DNA of 64,000 nt from assembly GCF_040095835.1 (NCBI RefSeq), contig NZ_JBBMFT010000007.1, forward strand, positions 1 through 64,000, given 5' to 3'. Position 1 is the stretch's first letter, and each line of letters opens with the position of its first letter. This stretch comes from Flavonifractor hominis (lineage in GTDB: Bacteria > Bacillota > Clostridia > Oscillospirales > Oscillospiraceae). Position numbers and translations under genes: made by a program. Below, piece after piece: positions 47,556 to 56,001 of the stretch. Below the pieces are notes generated by a model. That model did no database searches. It was not told the origin of the DNA and saw only the letters and a list, made by a program, of their open reading frames with translations.

Positions 47556-49304
47556 TCAACGAATATGCAAAAGCTTGGCAATCTTATCCCCTTTGGGCAT
47601 CATCTCCAGGTCTTCGCGGGAGAGCACACGCAGAGCGAGCACCAGGACGGCATAGACCAATACGCCCACCAGAATGGCCAGAGCGGTAGCTACCGTATTG
47701 AGCAGGAAACTGCCGGTAAATACCTGACTGAGCAGGCCATGGACAGCCCACACGGCCGCCCCCATCAAGGCGGAGGCGATCAGGGGTTTAAAGAATACGA
47801 TGAAATAACGGGGAGGATTGGGTACCATGCGCTTGATGATGAGAAGATTGAGTACCGCAACGATGACAAAGCACGTCAGCGTGCCCACCGGGGCGCCGAA
47901 GATCATGATCTTGGGATTCCCAACCAGAGTATAGTTGACGATGATCTTAGCGATGCCGCCGATGACGACCGTGATGATGGGCAGGTTCACGATGCCGTTG
48001 GCCTGAAGAATAGCAGTACATACCAACTGGATGCAAACAAAAATGGAGGCAAGGCCCAGAATGGACAGCAGCGGACCGGCAATCGAGGTGTCCACGTTGC
48101 CCAACGTCAGCAGGTGGATAATGGGGCCGCCGAGAGCGAACAATCCGAAGCCGCAGGGCAGGGCGATGAGAGCGGAAATGCGCATGGCCGACTCGGTAGT
48201 GCGCTGGGCGCCCAGGCCGTCCCGCCGGGCGATGCAGGCGGACACGCCGGGAACGATGCAGGCCGTCAGCGGGATCATGAGGTTAAAGGGCAGGTTGTAG
48301 ACGCTCATGGTCTTTTGATAGGCGCCAAACAGGGAGCGGGCCGAATCCAGGACCGGCACGATGCCCGAGGTGGGATCTTTGGCCAGGGCGGCCACGTTCT
48401 CCTGGTAGATAGCCACGGACTTGGGGAAGATGTCCAAAAAGCTGTTGCTTACATCGGTCAGCCCATCTGCGATAGCGGCAAAGACATTCTGCAGCTGGCC
48501 GTTGACCAGGCTGGTGTCGATCAGGGTGACGATGGCCGTGGTGCAGGAGCTGAGGGTGATAGGAATGGCCAGCTTGAGCAGACGGGAGAGAATGTCCCGG
48601 CTGCGGTCGGGCCGGTCCGTGGCCGGAGTCTTTACCTGCCGGCGGGTGCGGATGTGATTGATGGCCAGGTAGGTCACCGACAGAATGGAGCCAATGGATA
48701 CGCCCGCCAGCGCGCCCACGGCGGACAGCCGCTCCCGCAGGTCGTCGGGCTGAATGGCGGAGTGGAGAATGAGCAGGGTCAGTCCCAGACCAAGGAAGAG
48801 CTTGCACAGCGACTCCATGATCTGAGATACGCCGGTGGGCACCATGTTTAGATGTCCCTGGGCGTAGCCACGGAAGGCCGAGCAGCAGCAGGTGCACAGT
48901 ACCGCCGGAGACAGGGCCAGCACGGCGTAGACCGCCTTTTCGTTCTGCAGCACGTGGGTGGCCACCAGTTGGCTGAACACCGACATACAGATGAAGCTCA
49001 AAATGCCCATGGTGAGGAAAGCGGTGAAGGCGACCCGGAATACCCGGTCCTTCTGGTTCTGCCGCCCCAGGGCATTGCACTCACTCACCGTCTTGGACAG
49101 AGCTACGGGCAGTCCGGCGGTGGAGATGGTGAGAAAGAAGTTATAGATGTTATAGGCTGCGCCGAAGTCGCCATAGGCCTCATCGGACAGCAGGGCGGTC
49201 AGCGGGATCTTGTAGATGGCGCCGATGACTTTGACCAGAATGGTGGTCAGGGTGAGAAAGGCGGCCGCCCCGTAAAAGGTATTTTTTTTCTGCTGGCTAG
49301 ACAA
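47556..49304 (-). CDS. spoVB: Lipid II flippase-like protein, SpoVB/MATE-MOP superfamily
   Basis: This is a 582-residue membrane protein with about fourteen helices and the MOP/MurJ-like pattern (FYGAAAFLTLTTILVKVIGAIYKIPL, FGAAYNIYNFFLTISTAGLPVALSK). In Bacillus, SpoVB (YabM) flips a peptidoglycan precursor for spore cortex, and its gene lies next to yabN/mazG, as here. The start is TTG behind AAGGGGGA, six bases away; no ATG or GTG fits better. It could instead be the general MurJ/Amj-type flippase, but position favours SpoVB. Confidence 0.85.
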   Translation of the reverse strand: MSSQQKKNTFYGAAAFLTLTTILVKVIGAIYKIPLTALLSDEAYGDFGAAYNIYNFFLTISTAGLPVALSKTVSECNALGRQNQKDRVFRVAFTAFLTMGILSFICMSVFSQLVATHVLQNEKAVYAVLALSPAVLCTCCCSAFRGYAQGHLNMVPTGVSQIMESLCKLFLGLGLTLLILHSAIQPDDLRERLSAVGALAGVSIGSILSVTYLAINHIRTRRQVKTPATDRPDRSRDILSRLLKLAIPITLSSCTTAIVTLIDTSLVNGQLQNVFAAIADGLTDVSNSFLDIFPKSVAIYQENVAALAKDPTSGIVPVLDSARSLFGAYQKTMSVYNLPFNLMIPLTACIVPGVSACIARRDGLGAQRTTESAMRISALIALPCGFGLFALGGPIIHLLTLGNVDTSIAGPLLSILGLASIFVCIQLVCTAILQANGIVNLPIITVVIGGIAKIIVNYTLVGNPKIMIFGAPVGTLTCFVIVAVLNLLIIKRMVPNPPRYFIVFFKPLIASALMGAAVWAVHGLLSQVFTGSFLLNTVATALAILVGVLVYAVLVLALRVLSREDLEMMPKGDKIAKLLHIR

Positions 49305-49316
49305 CGAAAATCCCCC

Positions 49317-50618
49317 TTATTTGGTCTGGAAGAGCAGGGGCAGGGCGTACTGCGCCACTTCCCGCTTGACCCGGTCGATGTCAATGGTGCGGAAGGTCCC
49401 ATCCTTGTATATGACCTTGCCCCGGGCCATATTCATGCACACATCGCTGCCGTGGGCGGCGTAGGCCAGGTTGGAGAGCACGCTGTGGCAGGGGGTCAGG
49501 TTCAGGTGGGAGAAATCCACCAGGATAAGGTCGGCGTCATAGCCCGCCTGGATCATGCCGGTCTTGCGGCCCAGAGCTTTTCCGCCATTGGCAGTGGCCA
49601 TGCGCAGTGCGTCCAGGGGCAACAGGGCCAGCGGATCGCAGTTGGCGCCATTGTGGAGGATGGCGGCCAGCTTCAGATCACCGAAGAAGTCGGTGCAGTT
49701 GTTGGAGGATACTCCATCGGTCCCCAGACAAACGTTGACCCCAGCTTTCTGCATGGCGGGTACCGGGGCGATACCGCTGCCCAGCTTCAGGTTGGACATG
49801 GGATTGTGGATGGCCGAGATCCCCTTCTCGGCCATGATGGCCCAGTCCTCCGGCGTGGTCCAGACGCAGTGGGCCGCAATGGCCCGGACATCCCACACGC
49901 CGTAGTCGTTGAGGATCTGGATGGGGGTCTTGCCGTGGCGGGTCAGGCTGGCTTCATGCTCCGCCTTCGTCTCGGAGATGTGCACGTGCATGCCAAGACC
50001 GTGGTCATGGGCGTAACCCGCCATCCACTGCCACAGGGGGGCGCTGGAGGTATACTCACCGTGGATGGAGGCATCCACCTGGATCTGGCCGTCGTTATAG
50101 TTGTGCCATTTCTCGGTGAGTTCCCGCTGAGCCACGCAGTCGTGGTTGGTATCCGGATCAAAGCTCTCATCAAAGAACACGCCACCCACGCTCAGGTTGG
50201 CGCTGATGCCGGCGGAGGCCACCTCCTGTGCGATGACGTCGGTGTGCATATACATATCGGCGATGGTGGTCACGCCGGAGGCGATCATTTCCGCCAGACC
50301 CAGATTGGTGCAGCAGCGGATGGCTCGGTCGTCCCAGCGGGCCTCCACGGGGAAGATATAGTTGTGCAGCCAGTCCTGCAGATTGTTTCCGTCCCCATAC
50401 CCCCGCATGGCGGTCATGGGCACGTGGGTGTGGGCATTGACAAAGCCGGGCATGAGCACGTTGCCCTGTCCGTCGATCTCCTCGGTGAATACGCCCTCGG
50501 GACGCGCGGTCCCCACGCTGCGGATCTGGCTGCCCTCCACCGCCACATAGGCGCCGGGGAGGACGGTGCCCGCCTCGTCCATCAGGACGGCGGTGCAGTT
50601 GTGGATCAGAATTGCCAT
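49317..50618 (-). CDS. mtaD: Amidohydrolase, 5-methylthioadenosine/S-adenosylhomocysteine deaminase type
   Basis: This is a 433-residue zinc hydrolase. Metal ligands: H63 and H65 in NAHTHVPM, a histidine in HVHISETKAEH, one in AAHCVW, and an aspartate in CLGTDGVSSNN. These fit the MTA/SAH deaminase group, which turns adenosine-type nucleosides into inosine-type ones. A purine nucleoside phosphorylase is directly upstream on the same transcript, making a nucleoside salvage pair. AAAGGAGAG precedes the ATG. Substrate preference among MTA, SAH and adenosine is not readable. Confidence 0.88.
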   Translation of the reverse strand: MAILIHNCTAVLMDEAGTVLPGAYVAVEGSQIRSVGTARPEGVFTEEIDGQGNVLMPGFVNAHTHVPMTAMRGYGDGNNLQDWLHNYIFPVEARWDDRAIRCCTNLGLAEMIASGVTTIADMYMHTDVIAQEVASAGISANLSVGGVFFDESFDPDTNHDCVAQRELTEKWHNYNDGQIQVDASIHGEYTSSAPLWQWMAGYAHDHGLGMHVHISETKAEHEASLTRHGKTPIQILNDYGVWDVRAIAAHCVWTTPEDWAIMAEKGISAIHNPMSNLKLGSGIAPVPAMQKAGVNVCLGTDGVSSNNCTDFFGDLKLAAILHNGANCDPLALLPLDALRMATANGGKALGRKTGMIQAGYDADLILVDFSHLNLTPCHSVLSNLAYAAHGSDVCMNMARGKVIYKDGTFRTIDIDRVKREVAQYALPLLFQTK

Positions 50619-50630
50619 GATACTCTCCTT

Positions 50631-51458
50631 TTAGTCGATCTTGCCCAGACAGGCCAGCACCAGCCGGGAGAACTTGTCCCGGCAAGCGGCGGCGGCATCC
50701 AGCACCTCCTGCTCGCTGAGGGGTTGGTCCAGAATGCCAGCGGCCATGTTGCTCAGCAGGGTAAAGCCCAGCACTTGCATGCCGCAGTGGCCGGCCACAA
50801 TGACCTCGGGCACGGTGGACATGCCTACCGCGTCAGCCCCCAGAATGCGGGCCGCCCGCACCTCGGCCGGCGTCTCATACTGGGGCCCGGGGAAGTACAT
50901 ATACACGCCCTCCCGCAGGGGAATGTCCAGCTCGCCGGCGGTCTGCCGGGCCAGCTGCTGCAGCGCGGGGGTGTAGAGGTGGGAGGCGTCGGGGAAGCGC
51001 ACGCCGAACTGAGGCAGGTTTTCCCCGCGCAGGGGGGACTCCAGGAAGAACTTGATGTGGTCGGTGATGAGCATCAGCTCCCCGGCCTTCCAGCCGGTGT
51101 TGACGCAGCCGGCGGCGTTGGTGACAATAAGGGTGTCGCACCCCAGCAGCCGCAGCACCCGCACCGCGTAGGATACCTCCTCATAGGAGTAGCCCTCGTA
51201 GTGGTGCATCCGGCCCTGCATCACCGCCACCGGGCGGCCCGCAAGGGTGCCGAATACCAGCTGCCCCTTGTGGCCGGGGGCAGTGGAGGCCTTGAAGTGG
51301 GGAATGTCCTGGTATGGGACCACAATGGGGTCCTCGACGATATCCCCCATATAGCCCAGGCCGGAGCCCAGGATCATGGCCACCTTGGGAGCAAAGGTGC
51401 CGATTTGGCTGCGGATATAGTCCGCACTCTGCTGGTAGTGGTCAAAGGTATAGTTCAT
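50631..51458 (-). CDS. punA: Purine nucleoside phosphorylase (type I)
   Basis: This is a 275-residue phosphorylase. Motifs: ILGSGLGYMGD, GRMHHYEGYS (phosphate/ribose region), TNAAGCVNTGWKAGELMLITDHI (family signature), and VGMSTVPEVIVAGHCGM. Trimeric PNPs cleave inosine or guanosine with phosphate. The ATG at 51458 has AGGAGGG at good spacing. Translation of the deaminase begins 13 bases past its stop, so the two form an operon. Confidence 0.9.
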   Translation of the reverse strand: MNYTFDHYQQSADYIRSQIGTFAPKVAMILGSGLGYMGDIVEDPIVVPYQDIPHFKASTAPGHKGQLVFGTLAGRPVAVMQGRMHHYEGYSYEEVSYAVRVLRLLGCDTLIVTNAAGCVNTGWKAGELMLITDHIKFFLESPLRGENLPQFGVRFPDASHLYTPALQQLARQTAGELDIPLREGVYMYFPGPQYETPAEVRAARILGADAVGMSTVPEVIVAGHCGMQVLGFTLLSNMAAGILDQPLSEQEVLDAAAACRDKFSRLVLACLGKID

Positions 51459-51580
51459 ATGGTTTTCCCTCCTGCTCAAGGAAATGTCTCATCATAGGCA
51501 AGGCCATGGGCCGGTGCATGCTGCGGAAAACGAAAGAAAAAGAACCGCATTTTTCTCAGCCGCAGCAAGGAATACATGGT

Positions 51581-51609
51581 ATTTTACACCCCATGCGGAA
51601 AAAAAGCAA
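51581..51609 (-). promoter_or_regulatory. Promoter of the punA-mtaD operon
   Basis: Minus strand: TTGCTT, 17-bp spacer, TAAAAT, giving a leader of about 115 bases. I looked for a purine or SAH riboswitch there and saw none. The rest of the 51459-51872 gap is AT-rich without a gene. Confidence 0.55.
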
Positions 51610-51684
51610 TTTATTCTATCTATGCGACGGGAAAAAGGAGACACAGGCAGGCAAAAAGAATGAAAACTGACAAAATATGACTGT

Positions 51685-51715
51685 TATAAAAAAAGGCCGC
51701 CCAATGGGCGGCCTT
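51685..51715 (-). terminator. Terminator of the AT-rich three-gene operon
   Basis: AAGGCCGCCC and complement, followed on the minus strand by TTTTTTTATA. Confidence 0.85.
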
Positions 51716-51872
51716 CAGAGGATATCCAGTCTATCTCTGTCTCCGTTATGTATAAACCTCAAGCAGTCAAACAATATAACTGGTCAGATTGAATTTGTTT
51801 TGTCTAAGATTGGGGCGTTGTTCTTTTAAGCGCTCCACAATTGCCGCGCTCACTTTTTTGTAGTAAATACAG

Positions 51873-52481
51873 TTACTCTCCTTTAATCGATGAACCGCAG
51901 AAGTCACATTCGCCAACAGAGCCTTTCCTAATTTCATTGATACCACCGCAGCTCTTACATTTAACGGTTATCATCTCTGCTGTTTGAGAAACCGATGGAG
52001 TAGATTGAGTAGAATTTGTATTTGGTGTGTTTGCCCGAGAAGGCTGGGTGGGATTCTGAGCTGTGGCTTCACGGTTTATAACAACAATACGATTTGTATT
52101 ATAATCAATATATGCGTTGGAAAAATATTTCTTCTTCATCATTCGTTCAAGATTAGCCTTGACGATATGTTCAGGAGTACCCAAAGATGCTGCTATGTCG
52201 GAAATATAACCATTAGAGTGAGCAGAGATAACCGTAACATATCGTTTAAACTCTTTTATCAGATGGGCTCTTTTTATGGAGCAGCGGATAAGCCAAATAA
52301 AAAAGGCCTCCGCAATTACACAAAAAATTAAAAAGCCAACACCCGTACTGCTTGAAAGCTCTTCGTCTGTGAGATACATAATAATGATAAAACCAAATGA
52401 AAATACATAAAGTAAGCCGATCACCATTTCTATGATGCTAATGACTCTGCTTACCACAATTGCTACCTTGGATTTAGTCAT
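51873..52481 (-). CDS. Membrane protein with winged-helix-like segment and C-terminal zinc ribbon
   Basis: This is a 202-residue protein in an AT-rich island. Two membrane helices (VISIIEMVIGLLYVFSFGFIIIMY and VGFLIFCVIAEAFFIWLI) come first. A segment of about 60 residues looks like a winged helix (YISDIAASLGTPEHIVKANLERMMKKKYF); a Ser/Thr/Asn-rich linker and a zinc ribbon (CKSCGG ... CDFCGSS) follow. GGAGGGAAGAGG precedes the ATG. I do not recognise the family. It shares the operon with the SPFH protein, and both end in zinc ribbons, suggesting a joint membrane function. Confidence 0.7.
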   Translation of the reverse strand: MTKSKVAIVVSRVISIIEMVIGLLYVFSFGFIIIMYLTDEELSSSTGVGFLIFCVIAEAFFIWLIRCSIKRAHLIKEFKRYVTVISAHSNGYISDIAASLGTPEHIVKANLERMMKKKYFSNAYIDYNTNRIVVINREATAQNPTQPSRANTPNTNSTQSTPSVSQTAEMITVKCKSCGGINEIRKGSVGECDFCGSSIKGE

Positions 52482-52510
52482 CTTCCTCTTCCCTCCGTTA
52501 TTTACGTAAA

Positions 52511-53209
52511 TCAAATTCTGCCCTTTTTGATTGCACCTGTGGAAACTTTCCTTTGGTTAATCAATGAATTCAGGCGAACCAAGGTGGATTTCACAGTTTC
52601 GCCAGTATTTTCGTTTAAGTGTCCAAGTTCAATCTCGATAACAGAAATGGCATCGAGAATCTCTGCATCCTCTGGAGCGTTGGTTGAAAGATCTGTAAAA
52701 CGCAAATCTTCACTTAATTTTTTAAGAGTAGAAGAAAAATGGTCATACTCAGGGTTTAAGGCCAATTCGTTTAAGCGATCCACCATTGCTTGCACACCAG
52801 CGACAGTTTGGTTTGTTTGTGCATTTGCTTTATAAATGCTTCTGCTGGCTGTAAGGAAAATAAGAATAGCGATTGCGACAACAGCAAACAGTACAATCTG
52901 AAAAACCAAAAAGGAAGTAAAAGATTGTTTGAAAAATGTAATATACACAATGGAAACCAAAATGTTAATAACAGCGTAGGCAGAAAGCAGAAAATAAACA
53001 GATGAACGGGTAATGACTTGTTCTGTTTTTTGGGCGACCCGTTCAACAAATAGCAGCCCACCAAAGAATGCGATTTCGGACCATAATATTGTGCTGGATG
53101 CCAATTTTGTCAAGCCAGACCAGTCATTGATGCACAGCAATAAGAGAGCCGCTGTTGCAATAAGGAGAATAACACCACTTAATAATATTGCTTTACTCCG
53201 CCTGTTCAT
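52511..53209 (-). CDS. Four-helix membrane protein with cytoplasmic helical tail
   Basis: This is a 232-residue protein in the AT-rich island. Four hydrophobic helices occupy the first about 130 residues (ILLSGVILLIATAALLLL, IAFFGGLLFVE, VYFLLSAYAVINILVSIVYI, VLFAVVAIAILIFL). An all-helical, acidic cytoplasmic tail of about 100 residues follows (LKKLSEDLRF, DAISVIEIELGHLNE). It lies 12 bases downstream of the SPFH gene and 29 bases before the zinc-ribbon membrane gene. Family not recognised. Confidence 0.7.
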   Translation of the reverse strand: MNRRSKAILLSGVILLIATAALLLLCINDWSGLTKLASSTILWSEIAFFGGLLFVERVAQKTEQVITRSSVYFLLSAYAVINILVSIVYITFFKQSFTSFLVFQIVLFAVVAIAILIFLTASRSIYKANAQTNQTVAGVQAMVDRLNELALNPEYDHFSSTLKKLSEDLRFTDLSTNAPEDAEILDAISVIEIELGHLNENTGETVKSTLVRLNSLINQRKVSTGAIKKGRI

Positions 53210-53221
53210 GCTTTTGCCCCC

Positions 53222-54511
53222 TTACAGTTTTTCTCCACATTCAGGACAGAATTTCTCGTCACCGTCGATTTGAAAATTACACTTTGGGCAAAACTTGGTC
53301 AAAACATGACCGCACTCAGGACAGAATTTTGATGCTGCAGAAATCGTAGCGCCACAACCTGGACACTGCTGCGGTTTAGCATAACCACAGCTGTCGCATT
53401 TTGGTGCATCGTCAGCCATATCATTTCCGCAGTTTGGGCAGTGGTTCAGTTTTCTTCCGCACTCAGGGCAGAATTTTGTGTCCTCTGTAACGATACCTCC
53501 ACAAGCTGAGCAAGTAAGAGAAGGTTCCGCTTGTTTGGTATCAGCCCCACAATTACCACAGAACCTTTGCGCCTGAGGAACGCGAGTGTGGCATTTAGGA
53601 CATTCTTTTGTTGCGTCATTTGGCGTGTTTATTTGGATTTCCTGTGCCATATTTCCGAAAGTTGTTCCGACCCCTTGACCCATGCCCAACCCCATAGATA
53701 ATCCCATACCGGCCCCCAGAAGGGGGGCTGCCGTAGATCCTGTATTCTTTGCGGCACCTTCAAGTGTATCAAAAGAACGTTCCTGTTGATAGTTATATCC
53801 GATGATGTTCATTTCAGCGCGTTTTGACAGCGCGTCTTTCAGTTGTTTGACTGCCGTATCATCTTCAGGAACGCTAATCTCATTTACGTAGAACGATACA
53901 AGTTCAATGCCGTATTCGGCCATTACGGGTTGTATTTTTTCTTTTAAATATTCCGACAATTCATCAATGTATGCGTTGATTTCCAGCATACTAATTTGAT
54001 CATGTATCAAATAGGTGGAGATGGCATCCTTTATTTTTGTAATATAAAGACTTCTGAAATACTTTGTAACAGTCGTCGTATCAAAAGCGGACATCGTTGT
54101 TACAAGCTTGACTAAAAACTTTTTCCCATCCGTTACATGGATACCAAATACACCATTGGAGCGAACAGGAATAAAGATGCCATACTTAGGATCTTGAATC
54201 TGAATAGGGGTAGGTGTTCCCCATTTAATATCAAGATTATATCCCTTGTTGATGTACCATACTTCTGCGGTAAAAGGACTTCTTCCTCCAAAAGGAAGGT
54301 TAACAATGTTGTTTAGAATGGGAATGTTTGCAGTATCAAGAGTATGGCGCCCACTACCAAACACATCAAGAACTTTACCGCTCTTTACAAGAATTGCTTC
54401 TTGTGATTCGTTTACAATCAATTGAGTCCATGTTCCTAATTCCTCATTGGGATATTTCCATGCAAGCACGTCTGGTTTCCCATTATACTTGACGACGTCT
54501 ACTATGGCCAT
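53222..54511 (-). CDS. SPFH/band-7 protein with five C-terminal zinc ribbons (YdjI-like)
   Basis: This is a 429-residue protein. Residues 1-240 are an SPFH (stomatin/flotillin-like) domain of the YdjI type (VVKYNGKPDVLAWKYPNEELGTW, FFGG-like GGRSPFTAEVWYINKGY). A Gly/Met-rich hinge (GAGMGLSMGLGMGQGVG) leads to ten CxxC knuckles, that is five zinc ribbons, from about 303 to the end. There is no signal peptide or membrane helix. In Bacillus YdjI works with PspA in membrane stress. GGGAGGACAT precedes the ATG; a perfect palindrome lies 24 bases upstream. First gene of the AT-rich operon. Confidence 0.85.
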   Translation of the reverse strand: MAIVDVVKYNGKPDVLAWKYPNEELGTWTQLIVNESQEAILVKSGKVLDVFGSGRHTLDTANIPILNNIVNLPFGGRSPFTAEVWYINKGYNLDIKWGTPTPIQIQDPKYGIFIPVRSNGVFGIHVTDGKKFLVKLVTTMSAFDTTTVTKYFRSLYITKIKDAISTYLIHDQISMLEINAYIDELSEYLKEKIQPVMAEYGIELVSFYVNEISVPEDDTAVKQLKDALSKRAEMNIIGYNYQQERSFDTLEGAAKNTGSTAAPLLGAGMGLSMGLGMGQGVGTTFGNMAQEIQINTPNDATKECPKCHTRVPQAQRFCGNCGADTKQAEPSLTCSACGGIVTEDTKFCPECGRKLNHCPNCGNDMADDAPKCDSCGYAKPQQCPGCGATISAASKFCPECGHVLTKFCPKCNFQIDGDEKFCPECGEKL

Positions 54512-54534
54512 TGTTTATGTCCTCCCAACTATCG

Positions 54535-54553
54535 TTTGCTGAGTCTCAGCAAA
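54535..54553. promoter_or_regulatory. Perfect 19-bp palindrome upstream of the SPFH gene
   Basis: TTTGCTGAG, T, CTCAGCAAA, 24 bases before the ATG; candidate repressor operator. Confidence 0.5.
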
Positions 54554-54613
54554 GTTTTGAAAAAATCATCTCTACTATGGCTGGGGTACTATAATCTCTA
54601 AAAATATTTATTG

Positions 54614-54628
54614 GTTTAGCGTCTAAAC
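54614..54628. promoter_or_regulatory. GTTTAG-CGT-CTAAAC inverted repeat
   Basis: A 6-bp perfect inverted repeat about 105 bases upstream of the SPFH start, near the promoter candidate; possible second operator. Confidence 0.35.
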
Positions 54629-54863
54629 AATATATGTCTTACTGTATTTATTATCCAATTAGAATGCGATTTTTACTTTTGTTATAGACACATACAATTA
54701 TTATGCTGAAGCAAAGAGATACAAGAGAATTGCTGTAAATATTCTACATCTTATTGCATAGAAGAGCAATGAGTTTTAATAAAATCCATTGTGGTGCAGT
54801 TGAAAAGATTCTAGGCATTCTTGTCTGGAGAAGAGGGCTGCTTTACTTATTTTATATTACATA

Positions 54864-54901
54864 AAAAGAAAAACCCCGAAACCATAGTGGCTCCGGGGCT
54901 T
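54864..54901 (-). terminator. Terminator of the rplM-rpsI operon
   Basis: A CCCCG/CGGGG-closed imperfect stem, followed on the minus strand by TTTTTCTTTTT. Confidence 0.8.
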
Positions 54902-54921
54902 TTGAAGTATTTTGATAAAGT

Positions 54922-55326
54922 TTAGCGCTTGCTGAACTGGGGAGCGCGGCGGGCGGCCTTCAGGCCGTATTTCTTGCGCTCCTTCATGCGAGGATCGCGG
55001 GTGAGGAAACCGGCAGCCTTCAGGGCGGCACGGAACTCGGGGTTCACCAGCAGCAGGGCGCGGGCGATGCCGTGACGGATGGCGCCGGCCTGGCCGGTCA
55101 CGCCGCCGCCGGTAACGGTGGCAACGATGTCCACCTTGCCCAGGGTGTCGGTGGTGGCCAGAGGCTGACGAACGATCAGCTTCAGGGTCTCCAGACCAAA
55201 GTAGTCGTCGATGTCACGACCGTTGATGGTGATGGAGCCGGTGCCGTTGGGGAAGAGATGCACACGGGCCACGGAGGACTTGCGGCGGCCGGTGCCATAC
55301 AGATAAGGCTTCTTGCTCTTATACAT
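54922..55326 (-). CDS. rpsI: 30S ribosomal protein S9
   Basis: This is a 134-residue uS9 with the conserved YGTGRRKSSVARV start, GGGVTGQAGAIRHGIARALL middle and the basic C-terminal KKYGLKAARRAPQFSKR that reaches the decoding P-site tRNA. It follows rplM by 17 bases in the universal L13-S9 order. The usual AGGAGG precedes the start. Confidence 0.98.
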   Translation of the reverse strand: MYKSKKPYLYGTGRRKSSVARVHLFPNGTGSITINGRDIDDYFGLETLKLIVRQPLATTDTLGKVDIVATVTGGGVTGQAGAIRHGIARALLLVNPEFRAALKAAGFLTRDPRMKERKKYGLKAARRAPQFSKR

Positions 55327-55343
55327 TCGATTGTACCTCCTGC

Positions 55344-55775
55344 TTAGTTGGCAGCCCAGGCTTCGGGCTTCTGGGCGGTGTGAGGATGCTCGGCGCCGCG
55401 ATAGATGTGCAGGCGGGACAGAGAATCCTTGGTGATGATGTTCCGGGGCAGCATGCCGCGGATGGCCACCTGCATGGCCAGCTCAGGCTTCTGCTGCATC
55501 AGCAGGCGGTACTTGGTCTCCTTGAGGCCGCCCACCCAACCGGAGTGGGTGCGGTAGTACTTCTGATCCAGCTTCTTGCCGGTCAGAACGGCCTTCTCGG
55601 CGTTGACGATCACGACGAAATCGCCGCAGTCGGCGTGGGGGGTGTACTCGGGCTTGTGCTTGCCGCGCAGCAGGGTGGCCGCAGCAGCGGCGGTCTTGCC
55701 CAGGGGCTTACCAGCCGCATCGAGGATATACCACTTGCGGACGATGTTCCCCTTGTTGGCCATAAAAGTGGACAT
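55344..55775 (-). CDS. rplM: 50S ribosomal protein L13
   Basis: This is a 143-residue uL13 with RKWYILDAAGKPLGKTAAAAATLLRGKHKPEYTP and the MLPRN signature. TTGGAGG precedes the ATG; a second in-frame ATG four codons in has no site. It is transcribed from a full-consensus promoter with a structured leader. Confidence 0.98.
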   Translation of the reverse strand: MSTFMANKGNIVRKWYILDAAGKPLGKTAAAAATLLRGKHKPEYTPHADCGDFVVIVNAEKAVLTGKKLDQKYYRTHSGWVGGLKETKYRLLMQQKPELAMQVAIRGMLPRNIITKDSLSRLHIYRGAEHPHTAQKPEAWAAN

Positions 55776-55829
55776 GGTGAAACCTCCAATTTTTGCGTTC
55801 TATCATCAAAAATAGTCTAAACACAAGAT

Positions 55830-55856
55830 GCGCCCCAATCTGGACGATTGGAGCGT
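55830..55856 (-). ncRNA. Probable L13-leader RNA hairpin
   Basis: Minus-strand stem ACGCTCCAATC/GATTGGGGCGC around a 5-base loop, directly after the rplM transcription start. Firmicute rplM-rpsI leaders are known to carry an autoregulatory hairpin bound by L13; the match here is by position and shape only. Confidence 0.55.
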
Positions 55857-55861
55857 TTTGT

Positions 55862-55890
55862 ATTATAATACGGGGGTTCCGGGGTGTCAA
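55862..55890 (-). promoter_or_regulatory. Promoter of rplM-rpsI
   Basis: Minus strand: TTGACA, 17-bp spacer, TATAAT, a perfect consensus. Confidence 0.9.
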
Positions 55891-56001
55891 CACGTTTTTT
55901 GCGTTTTTTTGATTTACAAATATGTATCCTCGCTCAAGCTCGTTTATTCGCGCGAATGCTCGCTCATGCTCTGTTTCAATTTTTAAATTTCCGAGGTGCC
56001 T

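Larger units (their letters stand above)
54512..54863. other. AT-rich intergenic region upstream of the SPFH operon
   Basis: About 350 bases with no credible gene. It holds two inverted repeats, listed separately, and a weak minus-strand promoter candidate (TTGGAT, 18 bp, TATATT near 54630-54660). No integrase, tRNA or flanking direct repeat was seen that would mark an island end. Confidence 0.5.

Noticed and set aside
51459..51872. A possible purine or SAH riboswitch ahead of punA-mtaD
   Set aside because: I looked for the conserved joining-region patterns of purine and SAH riboswitches on the minus strand and found none; only a promoter and a terminator are supported.
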